Assembly (NCBI GenBank): GCA_964057225.1
Contig: OZ059897.1
Span: forward strand, 9,672,001-9,736,000
From: Auanema rhodensis
Lineage: Eukaryota; Nematoda; Chromadorea; Rhabditida; Rhabditidae
Direction of reading: 5' to 3'
DNA: 64,000 nucleotides
The notes beneath the pieces are model-generated. The model had not been told where the DNA came from, ran no database searches, and was given only the letters and a program-made list of their open reading frames with translations. Below, one piece after another: positions 51,872-61,720 of this stretch. A program made the position numbers and the translations under genes. Position 1 is the stretch's first letter. Each line of letters begins with the position of its first letter.

Positions 51872-53541
51872 AGAGAGAGAGAGAGAGAGAGTGACGGAAA
51901 AAGAGTTAGGAAAAGGATAGTTCATTTGATTCAAAAAATCCTCGAAATACAAGGTTGTTGACAAGTGGCCATTTGAAAGAAATTGTCAATGATGTCGTAG
52001 TATTGTACAATTCTTTTCTACTTTAGTTATATTTCAAAAAAGAGACGAAAGATGAAGATGGAATGATAATTTCTAGTTAAACCATAGAATTTTGATAATT
52101 ATTTTCTTTTAATTTCAAACCATTTTCGAGTATGAACTGAAAAAAAGATCACAAATTTGAAAACAAAATGAAAAATTCTCACGGAGTTGGCAGAGGAAAA
52201 AAAGAAGAAAAAGAAGGAAATTGAGCGAGTAGGAAGAAAAATAAAAGAAATTTGAACAAGTTGTTGTGAAAGATACAAGATTTAAGTACTTTTTAAATTC
52301 TCTATATGTTATAAAATTGAAAATTTGTTGATTAAATTATGGTGTTTATATAAACAAGATTTCGGAATTCTCATCTATGGAATTGTTTTTTCTAAAATAA
52401 ATTTTCTTGAGTAAGAAAAGCTGACATCTGTTCTCAATCATAGAAAAAAATATAAAAATGTAACTATTATTTGGGAAATTTGATAGAAAAAGACAAGTTC
52501 TCTGACTTTGGAAGGACTTGAAAATGAGGATGAGGGGGGGGGGGCCTTGAAGCAGAATATGCTGCATCTAAGGGATTCATGGAAGATGCGCGTGAGAGAA
52601 TCAGACTTCATCTAACCTCACGAGTTTGGAATAGGTGAGTACATTCGAGCATGTCTTTAGGACCATATTACTAAACATTCCATCCATCTATCTATCTATC
52701 TAACTACTCTCATTCTCAATAGAACAACTTCTTTCATTCAGATTCTCTGTTTCATCTTAAGCTCAATTTCCTATTTCATGTGAATACCTAATAGACAATC
52801 TTCTTTAAATTCCAGAAATTGAGTGAAAGTATCCTCTTAAGGGCACATTGATGATTTAAACAACTTTAGCAACTAGTCAAACTAGCAATTTATTTAATTT
52901 TAATAAAGAAAATATAAAAAAAATTTTAATATTAGACTTTGATTAAAATTATTTTTATAAAAAATTAAATTATTAACTCTTCACACACATACATATACAG
53001 TCATGTGCAATGAAAGTCGGACGCCCCTACCTTAGAGGCTCCAGAAAACTCCTTCAAACTATAAAAAAAAATTTTAATTTAAAAAATTTTGAGAATTCAT
53101 ATAGTATATATGAAATTAAAAAAATTATACCTCAAGTCTTAATCAAACTCATGAAATTCAAGAAAGAAGACTTGTTAAAGCAGATTATGAAAATTTCGGA
53201 GAATCCCAGAAAATACTTTTAAACACGATTTAAAAAAATTTTTTTTCTAAGTTCTATATCGGTTTTCGACACTCAAAATATTTTTTTTTCTGAATTTTTG
53301 TAGTTTGTGTGAGAAGATATGAAGTATTCTAGTGAGCTTCCGACTTTCATCGCACGTGACTGTATAATTTATATAGTTTACTATATATTATATAATATAT
53401 AATATATTTATATTATTATTTTTATTTAAAAAATAAAAATAAAATACCTCCAAATGCATCACTATCAAATGTCCATGGAAATAGTAATCCAGCATTTATA
53501 CCAATAATAGTAGTTAAAATTGAAAATAATGCCAATTTCAT
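46345..53541 (-). CDS. secreted carbonic anhydrase-related protein (CA10/CA11 type), acatalytic
   Basis: First exon 53541-53447: signal peptide MKLALFSILTTIIGINAGLL then FPWTFDSDAFG. After a 5.4 kb intron the second exon (48052-47915) restores the frame as GPDFWGLVHKEWKMCTAGQL, QSPINIEPDKLLFDP. Further exons give FENIGQLPIVTLNETKQTIN, GGPAFPYTYRLNQ, IIVHFGKDSEEKGSEHTVD, IQFLAYNSDLYTNFTQAMTQ, KGLLAIAIMVD, ITPLRRLHPYALMPKTTHYV, YEGSLTFPGCHETVTWIIMN and PVYMTPSYRPLRNGRGRTVR. The alpha carbonic anhydrase fold is complete, but of the zinc ligands only one His stays: QFHFHWG reads QIIVHFG and the ELHLVH position reads EIQFLAY. Such proteins bind partners (neurexins in vertebrates) instead of hydrating CO2. 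The last exon is low complexity: eight Asp and seven Asn runs, with TAA at 46347-46345. Confidence 0.9.
46424..46493 (-). repeat. trinucleotide repeats translated as poly-Asn and poly-Asp
   Basis: ATT repeats at 46408-46431 and CAT repeats at 46463-46491 on the plus strand are read as AAT (Asn) and GAT (Asp) codons in the last exon of the carbonic anhydrase-related gene, giving homopolymer runs in its C-terminal tail. Confidence 0.85.
51171..51238. repeat. (GA)n tract in intron
   Basis: A near-perfect GA dinucleotide run. Confidence 0.95.
51819..51891. repeat. (GA)n tract in intron
   Basis: GA run broken once by GGGG. Confidence 0.95.
52998..53362. mobile_element. Tc1/mariner-like non-autonomous element (MITE), copy 1
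   Basis: 365 bases bounded by inverted termini of about 24 bases: left CAGTCATGTGCAATGAAAGT, right (reverse complement) CAGTCACGTGCGATGAAAGT, both continuing CGGA, with two mismatches. A TA dinucleotide flanks each side (52996-52997 and 53363-53364), the target duplication of the Tc1/mariner superfamily. The interior has no transposase; its longest frame is a Lys-rich accidental frame. Interior blocks next to each end match the copy at 55.8 kb. It lies in the long intron of the carbonic anhydrase-related gene, about 85 bases from exon 1. Confidence 0.85.
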
Positions 53542-55758
53542 CTGAAAATATTAAAGTTTAAGAAAGAAAAAGTAAAAGGAACACTTCTTCAAGTTAGAAC
53601 TAAAGAGATTGAAGAAAATGATGGTTTGATGTGCTTAGGCCACCGACTTTAAGACAAACGTAGCATAAACCGACTATAAATCTGGCTAGACGAATGGAGG
53701 TTATTAAGCAAAATAATCCTTTATGGTAATCCCTTTATATTTCTTAACGTCAACTTCTTTTCTCTTTTAACTAACCCTACTCCCCCCCCTTCCCCCCTTA
53801 TTCTCTCCCCTTTTACTTCCCTTTGGCTCTCTTTCACTTTCAATGTAATATGCCCTTATGGCACCACGTTGAAGATGAATATGAAGATGAAAAAGACGAC
53901 ATTTCATACTGAATTTCAGTTTAAATGTTCTTTATTTAAAATAAATTATTTAATAATTTTCAGATAAATAAACTAAATGAATATTTCATTTTCTTGCTCA
54001 AGGTGTGGGAAATAGATGGCGTTCGAAGCCAGAGCAACAACTAAAGGATAGCACATATCGAGATGGTTGAGAAAAAGAAAAAAACTGTGAAAAGCAGATT
54101 CAATTTCTTTATTCAAGTTTTGAACTGAAAAAATAAGAATTTTCAAGCCGTCTATTCGATATTAGTAGATGTTGTAATGCTTATATGGCAGTGAACTACA
54201 TTTAAAGATATCATACAAGCCTTATATGGAGGATGATTGAATATAGCCTGAGGGAAAGATATCAAGAGCTCTTTTATGAGATATGAGTATATCTATGGTT
54301 GAAACTTATAGTTGGAAAATAAATTTCTGTTAAAACTAAAAAAACGAGGAAGAACTTGAAGACGAGGTTGTTTGATTAGAAAATAAGTAGAAAATAGAGG
54401 AAGGCTGACCAACTTTTCAAGATATAGAATTTTTTTTGGAAATATAAAGTAAATATAAACAACAAACTAACCATATTGAAAAAGAAATGTAAAATAGACG
54501 ACGAAGATGCTGAAGAAGAAAACTTGTCAAGTTGTAGAAGCAAATGAAGAATTCTATTTGGATTTGAACTCTTTTTGCTATAAAGAGAGAGAGAGAGAGG
54601 AAGAGAGCTATAATAGAAGGTAAAGGAAGATGGAAGATATCATCATCTGAAATATGAGATTATTTACACAGAAGAATGCCCTTAGGGAGTAATCGAGCAT
54701 CTTTTACTCGTTTTATCGAAGAATACGTGAAGAAAATGACGAAATACATAAAACAAAACGACAATATACTTTATATAAATAATTATTAGAAAGATTATAT
54801 GGTATAAATTAGTTTATATTATATGTATTTTTTTTTATTTTAAAATAATATCAATAAGCTTGTATTGTCACCACAAATTTTTTTAGAATTCGTTGTGTGC
54901 CAAAGTAAAATTTTTGACAGGTGCAAATAAAAATTTGATTAAATCAAAACGAGATTATGATCAAGCATAATATATAATAATAATTATATAAATATGAAAG
55001 CAAATTTAAATATTTAAATTATTGAAAAATAGAAAAAAATTTCATTTTAGTTTGAACAATAGTGATAAGCGGTTGTTTTTTTTTTCACAAATTTTTATGC
55101 TAATTATGTATATAATATATATATATATACGTGCATAAATGGTATGATTCTATACATGTATGCTATACGGCTTCATATTAAAAAAAAGTGACTAGGACCA
55201 CCTTGTTTTTCAATCAAAGAAAAAAGAAAAGAAAAGAAAATATTATAACTATAATAATAATAATAATAATAATATATAGTATATAGTATATATATAATAT
55301 ATTATTATGTATATATTCATGTTATATATTATAATATTTTAAAAATGTTCTAGTTTTGCGGTTCATTTAGTCAACGGAAATAGCCATAAAAGGGCAATGT
55401 AATAAGGTTAACGAAAGAAAGAATAAGCTATAAATCATAATAAGAAATGTTATGATAATTATTATAAATAATAATGTATAAAACAATAAAAGTTTTAATT
55501 TTATATATATATATATATATGAAATATATTTTATAATATTATATCTTTAACTTAACAAAAAAAATTGAAGGACAGACATTGCTATTTGTATTTTAACTAA
55601 AAGAAATGGAAATTTTTGTGGTAGAGAAAGACCAATAGAACAATAAAAAACGTAATTTTCCAGCAAATGAGCCAATAGAAAAATTGAGAGAATAGTCGCA
55701 ATGAAAAGGAAAAAAAACTTTTTTTTTCATATAAAGCTGTCATAATCATTATAATATA

Positions 55759-56456
55759 CAGTCCTGTGCAAAAAACCTCGGACAAAAATATCTTAGAGGC
55801 CCCAGAAACCCCTTCAAACTACAAAAAAATTATTTTTTTTCATTTCATAAGTTTCGTAAAGTAACATAGTATATATTCAGTCAAAATATATGTTAATATA
55901 ACTAAAACTGATTTCAATGAGATTTCTAAATTTATAAGGAAATTTAGTGTTTTTTGACTATTTTGAATAATCTCTTTTGATTTAACAAAATTTGAGATTA
56001 GGAAAAAGTTAATTCATTAGAAATATTTTAAAATGATTCTTAGCACAAAGCTCGATCAATAACTATGTTTTTCCTATGGCATAGCTTCAAACAAGTAAGC
56101 TTCAGCAACTGAATCTTAGCAAATATCTATGAAGATAACTTGGTTAACATACAACCAAATTCTCCCGTTTAAAAGAAAAATAGACGTTTAGTGTACTCCT
56201 AACACTATATCAAAAGATCATTTCTGAAGTCTTGATGATACTTCTGAAATTCAAGAAAGAAGACTTCTAGCAGTTTATGAAAATTTCGGAGACTCCAAAA
56301 AATACTTTTAAACATGATTTTTAAAACTTTGAAGATTTTTTCTGAATTCATTATCGTTTTTTAACACTCAAAATGTATTTTTTCTGATTTTTTGTAGTTT
56401 GTCTGAGAAGGTATAAGGGTTTCTAAAAGTTGTCCGAGGTTTTTTGCACATGACTG
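55759..56456. mobile_element. Tc1/mariner-like non-autonomous element, copy 2 (longer relative)
   Basis: 698 bases bounded by inverted termini of about 27 bases: left CAGTCCTGTGCAAAAAACCT, right (reverse complement) CAGTCATGTGCAAAAAACCT, both continuing CGGACAA, with one mismatch. TA flanks both sides (55757-55758 and 56457-56458). The segment after the left end (CTTAGAGGCCCCAGAAA) and about 190 bases before the right end (GAAATTCAAGAAAGAAGACT, GAAAATTTCGGAGACTCC) match copy 1, which lacks the middle. No transposase frame is visible. Confidence 0.87.
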
Positions 56457-57337
56457 TATAGTATAAACTATATGTATTTATAATAAAATAGAAATAGAAA
56501 TATATTTTCTTTGTATTTTCTTTCTTTTTTTTTAAAGTTCAGATTCATATAGCCATGTTAGACTTCAGATCATTGAAGTGAATGAGCTCATCTCTTAGGA
56601 CAGCTGCCAAAACGATTATAATATTCATTTAATAGAGGCTTGAATGAAGACAAAAGAAGAAGAAAATACATGGAAAAATAGTATTTTATACGAATACGAA
56701 TAGTCTAAAAGCTTTTTTTCTTCGTTGTAACATTGAAAATACGAGAAATCGAAGAAAATAAAAACTGTTGAAACTAGATATGAACGAATGAAATTCTTGG
56801 AGCCGTTGTCAGATATTGAAAGCCTCATGATGTGGCTGTTATATGCATTTATCCATACATATAGTATAGATTAATAGGATGAAAATAAATAATTTAAAAG
56901 ATCTTATCATGAAATTTGATTAATGGACATCGTGATGAAGGGGTGGTCGACAAATCTTTTTTATTTTCTTTTTTTGTTCTTTCCTAAATATAAATAAGAG
57001 ATAATGTGTTTTTTATGTTGGTGGTAGCGGTGGACATGGGTGGTATAGAATGGGGTGGCAATGAATAGAGTCAGAGCAATGAAGCGAACTTTTCTATTTA
57101 CTGGACGTTTGGAAAAATTAGTAAAAGGTAATGGAATAGTGGAAGTTTTTCAATGATTTTTGTGCTGCATAGTACTTGAAAAAGCTTGAAAGCTTTACCT
57201 TCAATTTACTTGTCTCCAGGGAAAACATTAAACAGAGAATTCTCTCTCTTTCACTTTTTCTCTGTATTCTTTATAAATTGCCACACGAAATTTCGAGAAA
57301 AAAATAAGAAGAAGAAAATCAAAGAAGGAATGAAAGA

Positions 57338-57370
57338 TAGAGAGAGAGAGAGAGAGAGAATGAGAGAGAG
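57338..57370. repeat. (GA)n tract
   Basis: Short GA microsatellite. Confidence 0.85.
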
Positions 57371-59634
57371 ACTCGTTTGATGATATGTGTGAGAAGAAAA
57401 TTACCATGAATGGTTATTGAAAGGGAGGTGAAATTAAAATCAGAAATAAGAAAAAAGATACAAGAAAAACAGCTGAGAAGAAGAAAAGAAAATGAAAATA
57501 TCACACAATACTTGGATTACTATGTTTTCTCTACAGAATATATGAAAAATGCTTTGTCGGATTAACATTTTGAACATAAAAATCTGAAAGTATTTTGGAA
57601 AAAAAAAGAAGAAAAAGTAAAAGGAAGTATAATATAGATATTACGTCGTCGGAGATTATTAAATTGACATAATGACTTCAGAAATAAAGAAATTTGTATA
57701 TTGGAAGGATGGATGGATGTGTATAATTTTACTTTTCTGTTTGAAAAAGTCATCAGAAATGTGAAAGTTGGTGAAGAATGTGATGATGTTGATGTAGATG
57801 ATAGATGGACAATAAGTAGCTTGTGCTTCAACCTCTCCACCCTTTTACTTCTTCTCTTGATCTAGCCTTCACTAAAAATGCATGTGTACTGACCTATCTC
57901 TCTAAGTTGCTCTCTCTCTTCCCTCTTACTCTCCTCGTATGTCACACCTCGTTTCTCTTGATGATTGAGAAGCGCATAGTATGCCTTAAAGCAATTTCTT
58001 TACTAAAGGATATGAGACGTATGGCACGATATGAACAACGATTTCTCACTTAAGCACAACGAATTCAAAAGATTTAATCTGAGTATGTCTATGTGTCAAA
58101 AGCAAGATGACTCAAGTGTGAAGTAAAAATTGGAGAAAACAATGAAATGTCCGAACAACATTGAAGAGCAAACTCTTTATTCATTGCTTTACATCATTTT
58201 CCAAAAGAACAACCATACAACGGTTGTTGCAGTAGAAGCCGAAGTAGCAGAAGCTGTGCCTGAAGCAGTAACATCAGCAGTAGTAGTAGTAACTGGATGA
58301 AAAGCTTCTTAGGATTGATAGAAGAAGCTCTTATCTGTTCAGAAACATTTTGGCAAGAAACTTACAAGAAATAGCCATAATCTTTGAATTTTTAAGTTTC
58401 TTTTCTCACAAAAAAATTCTCCCCGTTCATAGCTATGTTAGTACATATTGTCCCGATATGATCAATGATACCATTTATTTAAAAAGTTCAAAAATGATGT
58501 CAATGGAATCTTATGATCATATGAGCTAGAAGAAAAAAAAAGAAAAAGAAGAAATAATGTTTGAAAAAAGGTTTTTCAATAAAATTTTCAAAGTTTTTGC
58601 CTCTTTCAAACAGAATTTAAGAACAATATGAACATATCTTTTGCCATCAATATCATCATCACCTAACATCATTGGTAAAGTATGAATGAATATTAGAAAA
58701 TTAATTTTAATTCTTTAAAAAGTTATTGAAAATGCATTAAGAAGGACATAAATTCAAATATTCGATACATTATGTTGTTCCATGCTTCATTGAGAATTCT
58801 TGATTCATATTAGAATGAATATCAAACGACAAAATTCTTTTCTCGGTGCACCTGATGTTTCAAATCTAACTTTAGCTTAGACGGTGAGATTTACAGAGAG
58901 AAAGAAGGGTGAGAGAGAGAGAGAGAGAGGGAGGAGACGGGGAACGAGAAAAAGAGAGAAATTTTTTTTTATTTTCATTTTTTTCTTCATTTCCACAAAA
59001 GCAATTAAAATGAAAAATATATTTTAAGAATTGCCGATAAGGAAATTGAATTAGAAAAAGACCGATGGAGGCAGATGTGGAGGAGAAGAAAGACTTATAG
59101 TGACATGTCACACAAGATGCTTGACCAACTCTAAAACTTGAGATGAAGCTTGACATGAAAAGACATAAGTATTTTGATGAAAGAAGGAATATGACATGTC
59201 CTTGGGCTATTGAAAACTTGCAAAACTTCTACAAATTTTATTCAAAAAAAAAACAAGTTCTACGTCTTATATAGTAAAATGAATGAAAAGCTCCTTTTTC
59301 GAGCTCAATTGAGAGAACTTTCCTATTTCGGAAACCAGCTGACCGGATCGAACCGAAGCAGGAGTGCTTATATCTGAGCTCAGCAAGGGCTTCATGCGGT
59401 ATGAAACAAATGGATGCCAGAAGGTTAGACAGAGCATAAGCTCACTCATCCATATGATCGGTCCTATTTCTCTTTGTAGATCCGCGAGAGTGAAGAAAAA
59501 GCAAATCTCTTTTCATTTTCTCTCACCCTGTTTAGACTCTCTATCTCTCTAAATGCCCATTTACATGTTCCGTTTTGTTGTGCTTCTTAGAATCTCTATA
59601 TTCACCTATTATTACTTCTGTGTATGATTTTTTT

Positions 59635-59665
59635 CTTTCTCTCTCTCTCCCTCTCTCTCTCTCTT
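59635..59665. repeat. (CT)n tract
   Basis: CT dinucleotide run, the opposite strand sense to the GA tracts elsewhere. Confidence 0.85.
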
Positions 59666-60444
59666 AGTCCCTCCTTTTTTGTCTCTTTTCTTCAAATCTA
59701 TATTTCTTTTTCTAGATATCTTGCTCTCTCTCTCTATCATCTTTCAGCATCTTTCCCTATTTTTTTCTATTACATATGCATACATATATCTCATTTTGAC
59801 CTCTTGCCTATAACAAAATATTATTTTCAATATATGTTATAGAGAGAGAGAGATGCGAAAAAAGGGAAAGAGAGAGAGAGGGAGAGAAGGAAAAGCTCAT
59901 TTAATTATGAAATTTATACGAAAATTCCGAAAGAGACGTGAAAATTCAAAGTTGTATAGTAAGATAATCTTAAAATGAACCAATGTAGGTGAACAAAAAA
60001 AGTTGTTCGTTAAACAGAAGACTTAATACATTAGCCATCTTAGTCTGAAAATCAGTTAGTTTGAAAGATTCATTTACAATTTACCAAATTGACCAATGAT
60101 CAAGAGATGTTTTAGGTAAAAACGGTTTTAAAAGATCTTTTTCTTGTTTTTCAGAACAAAGATAGAAAAAGATTTTTTTTTATTCTTTTAGTTATTCTCC
60201 GAATTTGGTGTTTGATTAGAAATGAAATGATGTTTCGTTTGTTTCTTCTTCTTCTTCTTCTTCTCACTTCTTACAATCATATGTCCTCTAGCCAAGGTGA
60301 TTCATCAAATTTTTCGAGAAATTAGGTTCAAATGGTCAGATTATGACGTAGTGGGTTGTTAATGAATTGACTAAACAATGCTCATCGTATAAAACTTTTA
60401 TTAAGATGTGAGAAAACAAGTTTTCATTTAGTTTAAAAGTACAC

Positions 60445-60452
60445 TATATAAG
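60445..60452 (+). promoter_or_regulatory. TATA box of the cysteine-rich protein gene
   Basis: TATATAAG lies 84 bases before the start codon at 60529, followed by a pyrimidine-rich leader. The spacing suits a strong, regulated core promoter with a short 5' UTR. Confidence 0.5.
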
Positions 60453-60528
60453 GTAAGTTTCTCATTAGTTCTATATCAAACCTTTGTCTTCTCTCTCTCT
60501 CTATCTCTTGCTGACTTGACTGCTTGAC

Positions 60529-61645
60529 ATGGTCTGCAACACATTCAGCTTTGTAGCTATTCTAGCTCTAACAACAACAGCATATGCTGGTTTCTCTGTT
60601 TCTCAGGTATAATACTATATTAACCATATATGTATATGTTTCATATAATGTTTACATTTAGCTAACTCCAAGTGCTAATATGATTTTGGACAACGCTGTT
60701 GTACCTGGTCGTGATATTCGTCAATGTTCTTGCAACGAAGAAAAGTAAAAGCTTGTCCTTCATTTGAAACTTTATTTTGAACTTTTTTTCAGCGAATGTC
60801 GTGAAAACATGGAAACTCAGATGAATGATTGTTCCAATGAATGCTATTATAAATTCAAAAAAGTCCGTTTTTTTTCATGAAAATTTGAAGAAAATTCATT
60901 TTTTGTATTTCAGATTATTTCGGATCCATCTCGTTTGAGACCATGTATCCAGAAAGTTCAACCAGTTATTCACAAGTTCATTGATTGTATGCAAACCAAC
61001 CTTCATTCGTAAGTTGCTCAAAGAATATTTTTGTGTTTATAGAAACAAAATATTCTGTTTTATAGATGTGTTCCAACTAAAAATGGACCAACTATTCCAT
61101 ATCATGATATGCGTCGTCTTTTCCAATTGGGAGAGCAGATGATGTCTAAACAACGAGGAAAGATTCTTAGTCAAGGACCTGCAGCTAAGATGAGGTAAGC
61201 TCAATCACATATCAGCATCAGCTCGAAGCCTTATTTACAAAAACATATGATTATAGACCAGTTGCTGAAACAGTTCTGTCTTATGGAGATTGTCTTGAAA
61301 GCTGCTTTGTAAACAAGAACGCCAACGGTTTCTGTTATGACAGATTAGGGTCAGTTGATAGCCAAATTTGAAAAAAAAAAGTTTTCAATCCCTCATCTTC
61401 AGCTGTCAGCCAAAAATCACAAAGTTAGCTTTACAATCATCAATGAAGACCTGTGGAAAAGTACTGAACTGGAAAGTTCATGCCGGTGGACTTTGTACTT
61501 GTGCACAATCCGCTGGAGTCCAGTGAGTAATCTACTGATCTAAAATCTTTTTTTTTTTTTCATTTTTTCTTTGAAACTATTGAATCAAATTGAATTTTGC
61601 AGAGGACTTCAAGATGTCTGCCCATTATTGCGTTTAATGGGATAA
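60529..61645 (+). CDS. secreted cysteine-rich protein, nematode type, unrecognised
   Basis: Eight exons: 60529-60606, 60662-60744, 60793-60862, 60914-61008, 61066-61194, 61257-61349, 61403-61521 and 61603-61645; all phases agree. The signal peptide is MVCNTFSFVAILALTTTAYA. The mature chain includes VVPGRDIRQCSCNEENECRE, MNDCSNECYYKFKK, LRPCIQKVQPVIHKFIDCMQ, SCVPTKNGPTIPYHDMRRLF, YGDCLESCFVNKNANGFCYD, MKTCGKVLNWKVHAGGLCTC and QGLQDVCPLLRLMG, with TAA at 61643-61645. Paired CxxxC spacings in helices suggest a disulphide-rich helical fold of about 235 residues in two related halves. No enzyme motif is seen. A TATA box precedes it and AATAAA is at 61753. I do not recognise the family; a role outside the cell is all that can be said. 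Confidence 0.82.
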
Positions 61646-61686
61646 TCCCGATGATCGGATGAAAATAATTTTAAATGTAAATATTA

Positions 61687-61720
<34 letters not shown>

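Larger units (their letters stand above)
48053..53446 (-). other. 5.4 kb first intron of the carbonic anhydrase-related gene
   Basis: It runs from donor GTATTTTA after ...DAFGG to acceptor TGTATTGTAG before GPDFWG. Every other intron in the window is below about 0.55 kb. It holds GA tracts at 51171-51238 and 51819-51891, an 11-G run at 52534-52544, CTAT repeats near 52690 and a small transposable element at 52998-53362. No nested gene is supported. Size and position (first intron) suit regulatory elements. Confidence 0.7.
53542..60528. other. gene-poor stretch with MITE copy 2 and simple repeats
   Basis: About 7 kb. No exon chain with sensible splice sites was found on either strand. It contains a pyrimidine-rich C8/C6 patch at 53778-53800, AT-rich DNA at 54.7-55.6 kb, a transposable element at 55.76-56.46 kb, and GA or CT tracts at 57.34, 58.91 and 59.64 kb. 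The left end presumably holds the promoter of the carbonic anhydrase-related gene. Confidence 0.5.

Noticed and set aside
53010-53222. 70-codon plus-strand Lys-rich frame
   Set aside because: It lies wholly inside MITE copy 1 and begins in its left terminus, so it is an accidental frame of the element.
59340-59360. GGATCGAACCG, a minus-strand B-box-like motif
   Set aside because: It is a short palindrome; flanking bases do not pair into a T-arm and no cloverleaf can be drawn.
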